A stretch of DNA of 64,000 bases, taken from the NCBI GenBank assembly GCA_032690845.1, contig CM064423.1:31890044-31954043 (forward strand). The letters are read 5' to 3'. Below are positions 1-11,477 of this stretch, in pieces. The stretch comes from Eleusine coracana subsp. coracana (Eukaryota; Streptophyta; Magnoliopsida; Poales; Poaceae). Below the pieces are notes generated by a model. It was not told the origin of the DNA. It saw only the letters and a list, made by a program, of their open reading frames with translations, and ran no database searches. The position numbers were made by a program, and so were the translations under genes. Numbering within the stretch: the first letter of the stretch is position 1; the number at the start of each line of letters is the position of its first letter.

Positions 1-1449
1 GGATTGTGCTTCATGCCCATTGAGCAAGCTCTTATGAACTCCGAGGTTAAACCCACTCACGCGGTTCTTGGACTAAAGCTCATACGTACCCATTTGGCTC
101 TTATTCGCCTTGGTTCTTATTTGCTCGATTCTTCATTTGGCATTTGCGAAAATTATAAGGCCATAAAGAGCCACTATTTGAAAAGGAGTGTTTGAGAGTT
201 CCCTTCATACTCCAAGTGTAGTGTTTACTTGGGTGTTAAGTGAGGGCACATGGAAAATGAAGAAATTCCTTGATTCAGCGAAAATTCTGGTAGTGACCGT
301 ACAGTCCGGTCTGTGCAGCAATGCACAGTGTTTCGGGTGACTGGAAATGGAGACCGGACGGAACTCTTAGTAGAGATCATACAGTTCAGTGTGTCTGAGT
401 TCTGTTCACCCAGAACATCGATTTCCAGTAACTCGAGCTAACCGGGCGGTACGGTGACTGGAGCGGATGGTCTGGTCATTATGCTTGGAACGCGAGAACA
501 GTTTTTCTTCTGTGACTATTGATCTAGCCTTGGTGGATCTCGGCCGTCGGTGTGTATTTTGACCTAGGTCAAATCAGAAAACCTTTTGGTCATTTCCCCA
601 TTCTCCCTCGAAGCCGAGTTCGCGAACCCGCCGCCGTCTCTCCCTTCGCCGATGTCACCTCGCCCCCGCCGTCGAGCTGCCGAGCCACCGCACACCGAAG
701 CCTCCGCCCTCGCCATGCCGCCACTCTGCTGTTGCACTCAGTCGCGCACGCCCGTGAACCGTAGAGCCGTCGCCGTGCTAGAGCAGGAGCTCAGCCGCCG
801 CCACCGCTACTTGCTGCTGCCCCTCGCTGCGCGCCTCACCGTCGATGTCGCCCCTTTCACACGCGTGTGAGCCACAACTTCCCTCCTCTAGTGCCGAGTT
901 CCACCGAAGCATTAGAGCAAGGCTTGTTCCCCTTCTCTCCCTCCATTGCTGGCGATCAAAGTCTCCACCTTTTCGGCAATCGATCGCGAGTTTGTTGCGG
1001 TTTTCGGCTTCGATTGTCCCAGGGTATTGAGCTTATCCTCCATTCATCGTTATACGCCCTGATTTTCAAGCAATTTCCTTAATTGATGCCATTATATTAA
1101 ATTCTTGTGTTTAGTTGCATTGATTAGGTAATTAGCTCAACCTAGATGCAATTAATTCCCTGCATATCTTTTAATTGCATGTCTAGGGTTTATCTCTCGA
1201 TTAGTCTGTAGTTAGATTTAGTGCCTATTATTTGACTGCACACTAGATGACTCGCACCAGCCACATATAGTCGATGATCACTGTTGATTACATTGCTTTA
1301 TTTGTTCAGTGATCATGTCCTTCATTCAGTGCTAGGATTTCTATTGCGCATTGTTACCTAGCAGTGCTTTGCTGGCAGATTTATATATAGGTTCTATGCT
1401 TATCCTTTCTATACCTACATACGTGTAGTGACAGCAGTCAACAGCAGAG
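1..1449 (+). other. Leader of element A, GC-rich segment 600-960
   Basis: No supported gene. Positions 280-480 carry several degenerate GACCGGAC/GTCCGG motifs like those in the element's LTR. Positions 600-960 are rich in CCGCCG; the open frames there read as proline/arginine/serine-rich low complexity and match no family I recognise. The sequence is AT-rich from 1030 to 1440. No tRNA primer-binding site is visible, so the 5' LTR must lie further left. Short open frames here are treated as chance. Confidence 0.5.
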
Positions 1450-3809
1450 ATGGTAGGTTTTGGATAGGATAAGGGCAAGGGTAAGATGCTAGAAAAGCCA
1501 AAGAGCAAGAAGAGGACGAGGCTAGACCCAGAGTCTGAGAGGGCCAGGAGAGTTGCACAGCACATAGAGGCCATGGAGGCTTCCCGCAGGACACCTAGAT
1601 CACTGCTGATCACAGGTACACAGACAGACGACCAAGGTCATAGGAGAAGCACCAGGCAGAGGACCACAAGGCTAGAGCTATACACAGGGATCAGGTTGCC
1701 ATCGTGGTCACAGGGTACTCCGACTTCTTGTCAGGAGAGGTCGTCGAGACCTGCGGAGCAGGGATCCTCCAGGCAGCAGGAGGAGTCAGAGGAGTCTGAG
1801 TTAGAGGACACCTCAGAGTACGAGGAGGTTGAGGAGACTGAGCACCTAGCACAAGCACAACAGCAGAGGACTGCTGACCGGGCAGGAGACCCGAGGTGCA
1901 CCTGTGCAGTGTGCATGAGGAGGCTGCAGAGACTGGTACAGGCAGCTAGGGAGACAGACATTCTTAAGGTTCCTGCAAAGGACCTTAAGATGCTTCGTTT
2001 GGTCCCCTTTGAGCAGTGGGTTCCAGTCCCCAGGGACCCCACTGTAGGAGAGAGGTATTGGACAGACCTCCAGAGGAGGATTGAGAGGGTCTGAGACACT
2101 ATCTTTCGCTGAAAGGCAAAGATAAGCTGTTTGTGCCATAACAGTACACCACTTGCCAGGCTATGAGGAGAGCCACTGGCACAGACATGGAGCAGTATTT
2201 CACTTACCTACCTGGTCTGGTAGAGTTGGTCACGGAGCCCTTCAAATACAGAGAGGATATTGTGCTAGAGTTCTATGTTACACTCTGGGTTGCCAGAGAC
2301 CGTTCAAAGATCTGGTTCTTGTTCAGAGGGCAGCCACAACATGTGAGCAGGGGAGACCTGATAGCCAGCTTTGGACTCCTTGCTTCTGATTTCCAGCTGT
2401 ACATGAGTGCCTACCCGACCCTTGTTCCACCCCGCAGACCACAGGGAGGGAAGTTACCTTCAAACGACATGGTGTCGATTGCTTTTCCACCACTGCACAC
2501 CCCAGGCTTTGAGAGAGGCCCTGCGAGACTCACCACAGAGGCCAAGGTGGTTAGAGCGATAGTCACCAGGACTATCATTTCCAAGTCTGGCTACAGAGAG
2601 GAGTTTACACTACTTCACCAGTGGGCAGTAGCAGCTATACTAAGGAGACAACCATTTGACTTGGCTGATTTACTGATTGATGAGATGGAGGAGGTTATTT
2701 CAGAAAGAGTAGGAGGACGTCACTTGGTCTATGCACCCTACATCTATTACCTTCTGAGGAGGATGAGACTAGTGATGGAGGAGCAGTACGACGCATTCCC
2801 TGAGGTGACCACCAGCTACTCACCTAGAGTCCCTAGGGGTTCACAGTCCGCCTCTAGTTAGCAGATGGGAGAGAAGGAGCAGGAGTCACCGCCAGTCACT
2901 CATGAGCAGGTAGCTCATCCAGAGACGGTGGTTCCTGAGTCACCCATTACAGGAGCACCTCCCCAGCCTATAGGCACACAGACAGAGGACGCCCTCACTG
3001 TAGTAGCACTTGCAGGATGCCTGAGTGAGTTCATTCAGAGCACAACTGAGGATAGACGTCAGATGATGGAGGTCATCAGAGGACAGGCAGAGCTTCAGAG
3101 ACAGCAGATGGCACTGATGACCACTCTCATGACCCAGATGGCTGAGATGACTCAAAGGCAAGCTAGTCAGCAGCTAGGACTTTCAGCACTTCCACAGTCT
3201 TAGCAGCTGCTGACTCAGCTAGGACCCTTCACTGCCATGATGACAGCCCAGTCCAGCAAGTTGTCACACTCAGGGGTGTTACCGACAGGGGGAGCAGGAT
3301 AGGCTCACTCACCAGCTCAGTTCTCCCCCGTGTCCGCCTTCTTAGTGTCTGCGTTGTTCTCTTCACCGACACACTCTTCTACTTCACAGATGGCAGGACC
3401 CTCCACCTCCCAGCAGCTTCCAATCAGGAGTTTATTTTCAGAGATAGTGCACACCACTCATGCAGACTCCCAGATATCCACAGAGTCAGCTATAGCTCCA
3501 CCTTTCACTGCTACAGTCAGCACGCTCACACCTCAGGTAGCAGAGGATCTTGTCTGCCGAGGTTTCGCTCAGGAGGATGTGGATGACCTTGCTCTTCTTC
3601 AGGCGACTGTTGCTGAGGAGACATCCACAGTCTCACCAGCAGGACAGGACAGAGGGTCTGAGTCACTTGTAGACCTTGACTTCTTTGAGCAGATGGATGC
3701 TCAGGCGGCACAGGCTCAGAGAGCATAGCAGGATCCAACACAGGAGCAACCAGGAGCAGAGTCTTTAGAGGACGTCGCTGCACCACTTACTTCGACCACG
3801 AGCGCGTAG
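1450..3809 (+). pseudogene. ORF1/gag-like protein of element A (grass 'putative plant transposon protein' type), broken
   Basis: The likely start is ATG 1450, with a stop six codons in and an open stretch from 1486 to 2094. A frame change near 2095-2139 leads to a second frame (2163-2861, 2865-3203, 3330-3728, stop 3807-3809). The N-terminal part is basic, then acidic (E/S-rich around 1780-1850), with a C-T-C-A-V-C pair near 1899-1916. The central part (2250-2800) has the pattern EFYVTLWVARD, then RGQ, then FGLLASD, later HQWAVAAIL and APYIYYLL. This is typical of the grass ORF1 family annotated as putative plant transposon protein (Pfam Transposase_32-like). The C-terminal part is Gln/Met-rich (3040-3180) and possibly helical. 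Function is unknown; a gag-like structural role is inferred from its position. Several internal stops are TAG followed by CAG or GCT. Confidence 0.65.
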
Positions 3810-3839
3810 ATGTTCTCTTTTCCTGCTTTTTGGTGCCTG

Positions 3840-4420
3840 TTGCCAAAGAGGGAGAAGTATGTCATAGGTCTAGGGGGAGTTGGAGTGTGATCCAGTGCGA
3901 TCGAGAGTATCTTGTATCTAGGGGATCATACATGTACATTGGTTTTGAAAGTTAGATACACTCGGATCTTATTTTGATGGAGTTATTCGATGTTCGTGGA
4001 TTTTGATGAATCATGGTTTTGCATTCTCTTGTGTTTGACTCATCTTGATCTCACTTGGTTTATTTTCACACACAGTGCTTGTTTCTCTTCTTTATCCTGT
4101 TTGCCTGTGTATGATTCCATGATGATGATTGCTTGTTCTTAATTCTTATGCATTGCCCTGCTAACCTGTTGCATATCATCATTTATGTCTTGCATTGCAT
4201 GTCTTTATGATTTAATTAATATCTTCATATGACATGCATGCATTATCATCTAGAGGGTGCACTTCTTTCTTATTTCTCTTATCTTCATATGACATACATG
4301 CGTTTCTCTCTTATGCTTTTGTGGTTCCTCTCGATCATAGTGTAGCTCTTTTAGCCCTGTTGTTTCTTGATGAGATTATGATAAGTAGTGGTTGTCATGA
4401 ATCACCAAAAAGCGGGAGAT
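3840..4420 (+). promoter_or_regulatory. 3' UTR of element A with polypurine tracts
   Basis: A first purine tract (GCCAAAGAGGGAGAAG, about 3843-3858) follows the ORF and a second (CCAAAAAGCGGGAGA, 4405-4419) directly precedes the 3' LTR. Multiple upstream purine tracts are a known Sirevirus hallmark. The sequence between them is AT-rich with no gene. Confidence 0.6.
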
Positions 4421-5134
4421 TGTAAGCTTCATGACCATTGACGATTGGATCCCCAAGGTATGAATATTTTGTTGATAAATGACAACTATGAAATTGTGGG
4501 CTAATATCTACACGAGTGTTGTCTATGTAATCATCTCTAAACTCTACTACAAATTATATGGATGATGGTTGCCTTGGCGATTGAAGACAATGACCGTAAG
4601 CATGGAGGCTTGTGAGCTTGATGGAGTCCAAGGGTTGATAGAGATAGATCAAAGCTAAGGGAAAGCTATAAAGCAAGTGTTAGGAACACTTGCTTAGTTG
4701 TTAGAGCTTTGAGTCCATAGGAAAACCGGACTATCAAGGGGGTCTATGCCATTTCTCTTAGATCATGTCTAGTTGGTGATGTGCAATGTTGCTCGGTGAA
4801 ATCACAAGCACTAGGTGACAGTGGAGAAGCCAAGGAGCTGTTCGGAGAAGCCGGGAAATGAAGTCAAGCGAGGACAAGGAGTTTCAGCTTCTGGATGAAG
4901 TGACCGGATAGAGGGGTCAATGGAGACCGGACTGTACGGTCACTAAGTAGACAGAGAGCAGTTTGCAAGGAATTTGTCTGCACAGGGATCAATAGTGACC
5001 GGATGGTACGGTCAGCAGACCGAACAATCTGGTCTATATGGAGACGCGCCGAGACAGAGAGGACGCAAAATGGGAGCTGTCTAGAATGGAGAGAGAAAGT
5101 CTGACCGGACGGTCCGGTCAGCTGACCGGACGGT

Positions 5135-6711
5135 TGTTGGCACTTCCCAAGTGCCACTTTTATATATGAATATTACGCCAATTAGAGCATAATTGATACT
5201 AATTTAGGCCATTTACTTCTGATATTGTCTATATATTTGTATGCGTTGTTTTGGAGCTTTATTGCAGAAACAGGTAAAATTGGTGATTAAAGTGATGCTG
5301 GAGAGGACAGGAGTCCAGAACCGATGAAAAGCACTGAAGAAGCCCAGTGCGCCGATCGGCGCAAGGGTGTTTTGACCCACAAAAGTGACCGAGGCCCATT
5401 CCACATGTTTATGGAAGTTTATCTGCGCAAGACACTTAAAGATATTTGTCTAGAAGATTTATGGAACTTCAAGATATCAACGTGCAGTACAAGACTTTAT
5501 CTCGAAGGAAAAGGCCCACATTGCAGCTGTGGAAGGCAGAGGAACTGACTCGGAGAAGAAACCAGAGAAGACACGGCTTGCGCCGATCGGCACAACCGCC
5601 TTATTTGCTAGAAACCTAGTCCTTTACGAGTAGAACCGCTATAAATACTTGTAAACCCTATTCACACAAAGAGAGAGGAGGCGACAGAGGGATAACAAAT
5701 CCGTGAGTTAGAGCCACCGGGGCTTGCCCTGTTAGAATAGATCTCTAGTTGAGTTTCAAGAACCATTGGTGTTAAGAGTTGATTCGTCAAGGTAGGCCAT
5801 CTCGACGGGGATGAATCTTACTCTATGTATCTCAAGAATGATTGAATATGTTGATGATGGTTTTGGTGACTTGTCTATCTTGATTCTATAATCATGCATG
5901 TGCTTATTCCAATTACTTAGTTCTAGGCTAAGTAAATTGATATTATCTTAATCGTGGTGATTAGGATAGTATTCGGACATTGTATTGATTATGGTTGCTT
6001 GATGATGCTAGTAGTGTGGTTTAGCGGTGACAGCACTAACCTGGCGCAACACTATTGGATAGTTGAGTAGGGTAAGATACTCGCGCGATTAAGGGTTTCC
6101 TCTCGGCAGCGATAAATCGGGAGCCGCTCGGAAAGCAGGGTGGTCTTATTCATTATAGGTTTTCATTGATCTATATAATTATCCATTATGATGCTATTTA
6201 ATTAGACTTTCTGGTTACGATCTCACTAGTAGATATCTGGTTACTCACTTAACTGCCTAGGTTTACAAGGCATCTAGCGCACTTTGGCTTAGATTGACTG
6301 GTGTGCCGATCGGCTCAACTCCTGCGCCGATCGGCGCAACAACTTTGGCTTAGATTCACCAGTGTGCCGATCGGCTCAATTCCTGCTCCGATTGGCGCAA
6401 CCACAGATTTACTAGATCTTGCGCACTTTGACTTAGTTTCACTAGTCTGGCGATCGGCTCGACTCTTGCGCCGATCGGCGCAACGACAGATTTACTGTCT
6501 GGCGCACCTTTGCGCTGGCCAGTCTTCCCCTCATGTAACCTGACCTTGACAGTAGCCTTGACTAGATCTTTTACTGTTAACTTTGTTTAATAAATCCCTA
6601 AGGTCCCAGTGGATTCGATAAACCTTGGAATACTCAATTCAAGGGAAAAAGTGCTACAATCATGCACCGTCCTCTTGCGGTATATAAGTGGGTGCGTAGA
6701 TACGACCAACA
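5135..6711 (+). repeat. 5' LTR of element B (1,577 bp)
   Basis: Starts TGTTGGCACTTCCC and ends GACCAACA. The TATA box is TATAAATA at 5640-5647, about 500 bp into the LTR. The long downstream part includes a conserved stretch with a cluster of GCCGATCGGC palindromes at 6300-6500. It matches 9872-11477 nearly base for base apart from small indels. Confidence 0.92.
6300..6500 (+). repeat. Degenerate tandem array of GCCGATCGGC palindromes in 5' LTR of B
   Basis: Units of roughly 60-75 bp each carry a pair: GTGCCGATCGGCTCAA followed by TGCGCCGATCGGCGCA or a variant, separated by TTTGGCTTAGATTCAC-like spacers. Perfect 16-bp palindromes sit at 6323-6338 and 6467-6482. Confidence 0.8.
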
Positions 6712-6714
6712 AAG

Positions 6715-8286
6715 TTGGGCAAAAGGCTGCACCGGGGAAGCAGTTCTGATGGCAGCAGCGAGTCGTGCGGTGACTCCTCGGTGAGGGGTGGCTCCGGCGC
6801 TCGTGATGACATGTCAGTGGGTGGTGCATCCACTGGCTCGGCGGCGGTGACATACGAGATCCGCGCCCGCCACTCCGTCTCCGGCGCGTCCCTTCCAACG
6901 GGGCGTGCTACGAGGAGCCAAATGGCGGCAAGCCGTGGGGTTCCCACATCACCACCACCGCCGGCATTAATGTCGCGCACGGTGGAGGAGGGCTTCACCC
7001 TCCAGAGCGCGGAGGAACAGCAGCACTACCTCGCGGTGAGGGGAAGGTTCGTCCCCAACTTTGACCTAGACGAGACCTTCCTCACCACGATCGGCATGTG
7101 GGAGGACTTAAGGAGGATGCTAGACAACCTCAGCTGAGTGGATTTCCACCTCCTCCCCATGGACTACAACCACGACGTCATCACCGAGGTTGCCTCTACG
7201 ATGAGGCTCGGCACTGTCGAAGACGGCAATGAGGCCGTCAACTTCCGCGTCCATAATGTCAGCTACACGATGACCATGGAGGCGGCGGCTCAAGCCTTTG
7301 GCTTCGACACCGATGCCGACGTCACCGGCATTTTGGGACGTGGAGAGTTGGACTCCTTTTGGAGGCGGCTCTCGTTCATAGAAGAGATGAAGCGCGGCAA
7401 CATCCGCAACCCAACCATTCAACTCTTCCATCGGTGGTTGGCGGCGTGCATAGGTGACAAGGTCGACTCCAGCAACGTCACCGATGCGGACTTGCGGTGG
7501 CTCTACAACGCCATCGTGAGTCCGTCTCATTGCAATCCCATGTCGGTGATGGTGCGGGGTTGGCTCGACAAGAGGGGCAAGGCAAGCAAGAAGTTGGCCT
7601 TTGGAGCCTATCTTCAATGCCTAGCTGCCCTCGTCTGCGATGGCGACGGACCGGGAGGGCGCGATGACAAGTGGGAGTGCGCAACAGAGATCGGCGAGAA
7701 TATGACTCGTGGCAATATTGTCACGGGAAGTGTTCACGCCAGCTTCCATGTCGGTGGCACCAACGTTAAGCTCCCGTGTGCGGAGCTAGGAGTTTTCCTC
7801 CCTTGCAAGCTGGAGAGAGGAAATTGGCTTGAGGAAGGTCTCCTGGAGGGGGCCTGAGTTCTCAAGGACCGCCGTGGGCGGGTTCGACAGCCGAACACAT
7901 CTACAGCAGCCGGTGGCGAGTGGGACTCCTGGGGGTCGCGCCAGGAGCCTCAGCAGTACAAGTTAGGGTGGAGCGACGCAACGGGCGGTTCACAGCCCTC
8001 TGCGCCGATCGGCGCAAGCGACGCGCCGGTCGGCGCATCCTACTTCTGCACGGGTATCGACTACAGGTACCAAGGGCGTGTACCTGTGGTGCCTCCTGTG
8101 CCCAGTGCAGACTTTTTCGTGCCCATGCAGGGGTACCTCGACAACAACATGCACTACATCGAGCGCATGGAGGATGCCACGTCCTAATGGAGGAACAACC
8201 ATGATATGATAGTGGAGGAGTTCGAGCGACTCAAGGCGCGGTGCTATGGCTTTGACCAGCCACCTCCTCCACTTTTGGACGACTAG
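6715..8286 (+). pseudogene. ORF1-like protein of element B (Athila ORF1 / plant transposon type), three internal stops
   Basis: One reading frame runs from 6715 to TAG 8284-8286 (about 520 codons). It is broken only by TGA 7135, TGA 7855 and TAA 8185. The first in-frame ATG is near 6811; the true start is uncertain. The N-terminus is Ser/Gly-rich. Residues about 120-330 have the ORF1 pattern: NFDLDETFLTTIGMWEDL, then VNFRVHNVSYTMTMEAAAQAFGF, then NPTIQLFHRWLAACIGD, then DLRWLYNAIVSP. This resembles the central domain of Athila ORF1 and grass putative plant transposon proteins. The C-terminal part is Pro/Gln-rich and contains the palindromic DNA motif as codons (8001-8035), giving APIGAS then APVGAS. 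Both TGA stops could be former CGA codons. The role is probably structural; that is not shown. Confidence 0.7.
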
Positions 8287-9871
8287 AGTGCCCAGGAGTT
8301 GGCACGAGTATCGGTTTCCCGGTTTTCATTTTCTTTTATCTTTTGCAATCTTTTTCTTTATTTGCTTATGTCTGTGAGAGCGGGTTGGGAAACCATGTAT
8401 CGGGTTTGCTTACTTTCATGCAAGTGTGTTAGTAGTAGTTAGTAGTAGTTTTATTTTCATGCAAGTGTGTTAATAGTAGTTTTATTTTTATGCAAGTGTG
8501 TTAGTAGTAGTTTTATTTTCATGTAAGTGTGTGCAAAAATCATCATCATGTATTCAAGTTTCGATCTTAATATAATGGTGGCGGTTATGCTCTTTTAGGA
8601 GAATTGAATTATTTATTCATTCTTGAGAAGTGTTGATGAAGATCAAATAATGTTGAGCGTTGAATAAAATTTCGAACTTACACTTAATGATTATTCGGCA
8701 AATATGTCTTATGTGGAGCAATTTTTAGTACCCATGTTCTTTATTTGTGTTGTCCAGTTTGTGATAATAACTTAGTACCAATCTTTTCATAAATAAATTT
8801 TCATGTTGTGAACTTTGGAATTTATTATTTTCAAGATCCTTACCTACCAATGCCATATTTTGAGCAATTCTCATGAACATTTGATATGTAGATAAATATT
8901 AAATTGATGGTTGAGTTCGGTTAGGATTTAATTCTTTTTGGTATGAACTTTACTAAGATGGCAATTCTTTGTGTATCTTTTTCTAGCCTTGAATTACTCA
9001 TGCAAAAATTCAATTTCGCTGAGTACACTACCATAAACCCAAAACACCTTGTTGAGTATCATTCCTTGACCACATCCTATATTTCCGGCTATATTTAATT
9101 CTTGAATAAATGATTAAAGCCAGAAGGATCAAATACCAACAAATGTTGGTGAATCTGGGTTGAGAGCCGATCGGCACAACAGAGAGAAAAAAAAAGCTCT
9201 GCTGTTTGTTAAGGGACTAACAAAATTTTAAGTGTGGGGGGATGGTATATGACATGCTTATTCTCGAAATTCATTCTAATATAGCCATGAATCATTTTAA
9301 CCATGTGCAATCTTCTAAGATCAAATTTTTGCCATGCACATGTCCACATATCCAAGGTGTGAGTCCTTTCTTAAATTTTTCTTTCTTAATTGCCATCTTG
9401 ATAAAGTTTCTATAATTCCAATGAAGAATAATCTCCTAGCTTTACAATATATTATTGATTTATGTTTGCAATCCTTGAATTACCTCACCTAGCTACTCAT
9501 ATAAGCCTTACACTAATATTATTTGATCATTATAATATAGAATATAGGTTGAGTGATTTGAAAGATGAGTTGTTGCCTTGGATTATTTGGAGGATAGATT
9601 CTCTATGTTCACAACAATCTTTTAAGTGATTTTCATGTGTGGAAAAGTTATAATTTATGAGTTGGACATGATCTTTTGCTTTGGGGAGAACTTTAAGCTT
9701 TATGCCCATATTTGAACTATTTTGCTGAATACCAATATGAAATACACCACAATGGAATAATGCTCAACATTTGCTGATTTGAGATATCTTTTATGATAGA
9801 AAGAGTATGTTTTTTGATTTTTCTTTCTTTTACTTTACTCGGAATGAGCAAAGGTTTAAGTGTGGGAGAAC
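8287..9871 (+). other. Non-coding 3' region of element B with two polypurine tracts
   Basis: AT-rich, no gene. An upstream purine tract AAGTGTGGGGGGA lies at 9229-9241 and the LTR-adjacent one AAGTGTGGGAGAA at 9859-9871. A GCCGATCGGC variant occurs near 9166. A 31-bp tandem repeat lies near its start. Confidence 0.65.
8418..8532 (+). repeat. 31-bp tandem repeat, four units
   Basis: The anchor CAAGTGTG occurs at 8421, 8462 and 8493, with TAAGTGTG at 8524. Spacings are 41, 31 and 31 bp. The first interval has an extra AGTAGTAGTT. The unit reads roughly TTTTATTTTCATGCAAGTGT plus GTTAGTAGTAG. Confidence 0.85.
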
Positions 9872-11477
9872 TATTGGCACTTCCCAAGTGCCCCTTTTAT
9901 ATGTGAATATTACCCCAATTAGAGCATAATGGATACTAATTTAGGCCATTTACCTGTGATATTGTCTATATATTTGTATATGTGTTGTTTTGGAGCTTTA
10001 TTATAGAAACAGGTAAAATTGGTGATTAAAGTGATGCTGGAGAGGACAGGAGTCCAGAACCGATGAAAAGCATTGAAGAAGCCTAGTGCACCGATCGGCG
10101 CAGTCCATGAGCCGATCGACGCAAGGGTGTTTTGGCCCACAGAAGTGACCGAGGCCCATTCCACATGTTTATGGAAGTTTATCTACGCAAGACACTTGAA
10201 GATATTTGTCTAGAAGATTTATGGAACTTCAAGAAGATTCATGGAACTTCAAGATCTCAATGTGCAGTACAAGACTTTATCTTGAAGGAAAAGGCCCACA
10301 TGAAAACTGTAGAAGATAGAGGAACCGACTCGGAGAAGAAACCAGAGAAGACACGGCTTGCACCGATCGGCGCAATCCTACGCCGATCGGCGCAACTGTC
10401 TTATTTGCTAGAAACCGAGTCATTTACGAGTAGAACCCCTATAAATACTTGTAAACCCTATTCGTAGAGAGAGGAGGCGACAGAGGGACATTAGATCCGT
10501 GAGTTAGAGCCATCGGGGCTTGCCTCGTTAGAATTGATCTCTAGTTAAGTTTCAAGAATCATTGGTGTTAAGAGTTGATCCGTCAAAGTAGGCCATCTCG
10601 ACGGGGATGAATCTTACTCTATGTATCTCAAGGATGATTGAATATGTTGATGATGGTTTTGGTGATTTGTCTATCTTGATTCTATAATCATGCATCTGCT
10701 TATTCCAATTGCTTAGTTCTAGGCTAAGTAAGTTGATATTATCTTAATTATGATGATTAGGATAGTATTCAGATATTGTATTGATTTTGGTTGCTTGATG
10801 ATGCTAGTAGTGTGGTTTAGCGGTGACAGCACTAAGCTGGCGCAACACTATTGGATAGTTGAGTAGGATAAGATACTCGTGCGATTAAGGGTTTTCTCTC
10901 GGCAACGATAAATCGGGAGCCGCTAGGAAAGCAGGGTGGTCTTATTCATTATAGGTTTTCATTGACCTATGTAATTACCCATTATGATGCTATTTAATTA
11001 GACTTTCTGGTTACGATCTCACTAGTAGATATCTGGCTACTCACTTAACAGCCTAGGTTTACAAGGCATCTGACGCACTTTGGCTTAGATTCACTAGTGT
11101 GCCGATCGGCTCAACTTCTGTGCCAATCAGCGCAACGACAGATTCACTAGTGTGCCGATCGGCTCAACTCCTGCGCCGATCGACGCAACGATAGATTGTC
11201 TTAGACTCACTAGTGTGCCGATCGGCTCAACTCCTGCGCCAATCGGCGCAATGACAGATTTACTGTCTGGCGCACCTTTGCGCTGGCCAGTCCCCCTTTA
11301 TGCAACCTGAATTTGATAGTAGCCTTGACTAGATCTTTTACTGTTAACTTTGTTTAATTATCCCTAAGCTCCCAATGGATTCGATAAACCTTGGAATATT
11401 CAATTCAAGGGAAAAAGTGCTACAATTGTACACCGTTCTCTTGTGGTATATAAGTGGGTGCGTAGGTTCGACCAACA
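9872..11477 (+). repeat. 3' LTR of element B (1,606 bp)
   Basis: Collinear with 5135-6711. It starts TATTGGCAC instead of TGTTGGCAC, so the terminal TG is now TA, and ends GACCAACA. The TATA box is at 10440-10447. It carries an extra palindrome pair near 10090-10125 that the 5' LTR lacks, and two pairs near 10360-10395. Confidence 0.92.
11095..11262 (+). repeat. Palindrome array in 3' LTR of B
   Basis: Three pairs of GTGCCGATCGGCTCAA plus TGCGCC(G/A)ATCG(G/A)CGCA variants spaced about 55-65 bp apart. This matches the 6300-6500 array, but the units differ in number and in decay. Confidence 0.75.

Larger units (their letters stand above)
5135..11477 (+). mobile_element. Element B: complete non-autonomous LTR retrotransposon
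   Basis: Two direct LTRs (5135-6711 and 9872-11477) flank a 3.16-kb interior. The 5-bp target duplication ACGGT is present on both sides (5130-5134 and 11478-11482). The interior has one ORF1-like pseudogene, a long non-coding 3' region and a polypurine tract (AAGTGTGGGAGAA, 9859-9871). No protease, reverse transcriptase, RNase H or integrase is seen, so it is non-autonomous. The sequence right after the 5' LTR (6712-6740) resembles a decayed Asp-tRNA-type primer site, which would suggest a Ty3/gypsy relative; that part is weak. Confidence 0.9.

Noticed and set aside
586..1082. Open frames in the GC-rich segment of element A's leader
   Set aside because: Pro/Arg/Ser-rich, several overlapping frames, no domain and no start context. 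Best explained by CCG-rich composition.
6300..6500. CRISPR-like array
   Set aside because: The repeated unit is a degenerate palindrome within an LTR, spacers are similar to each other rather than unique, and the genome is clearly a plant nuclear one.
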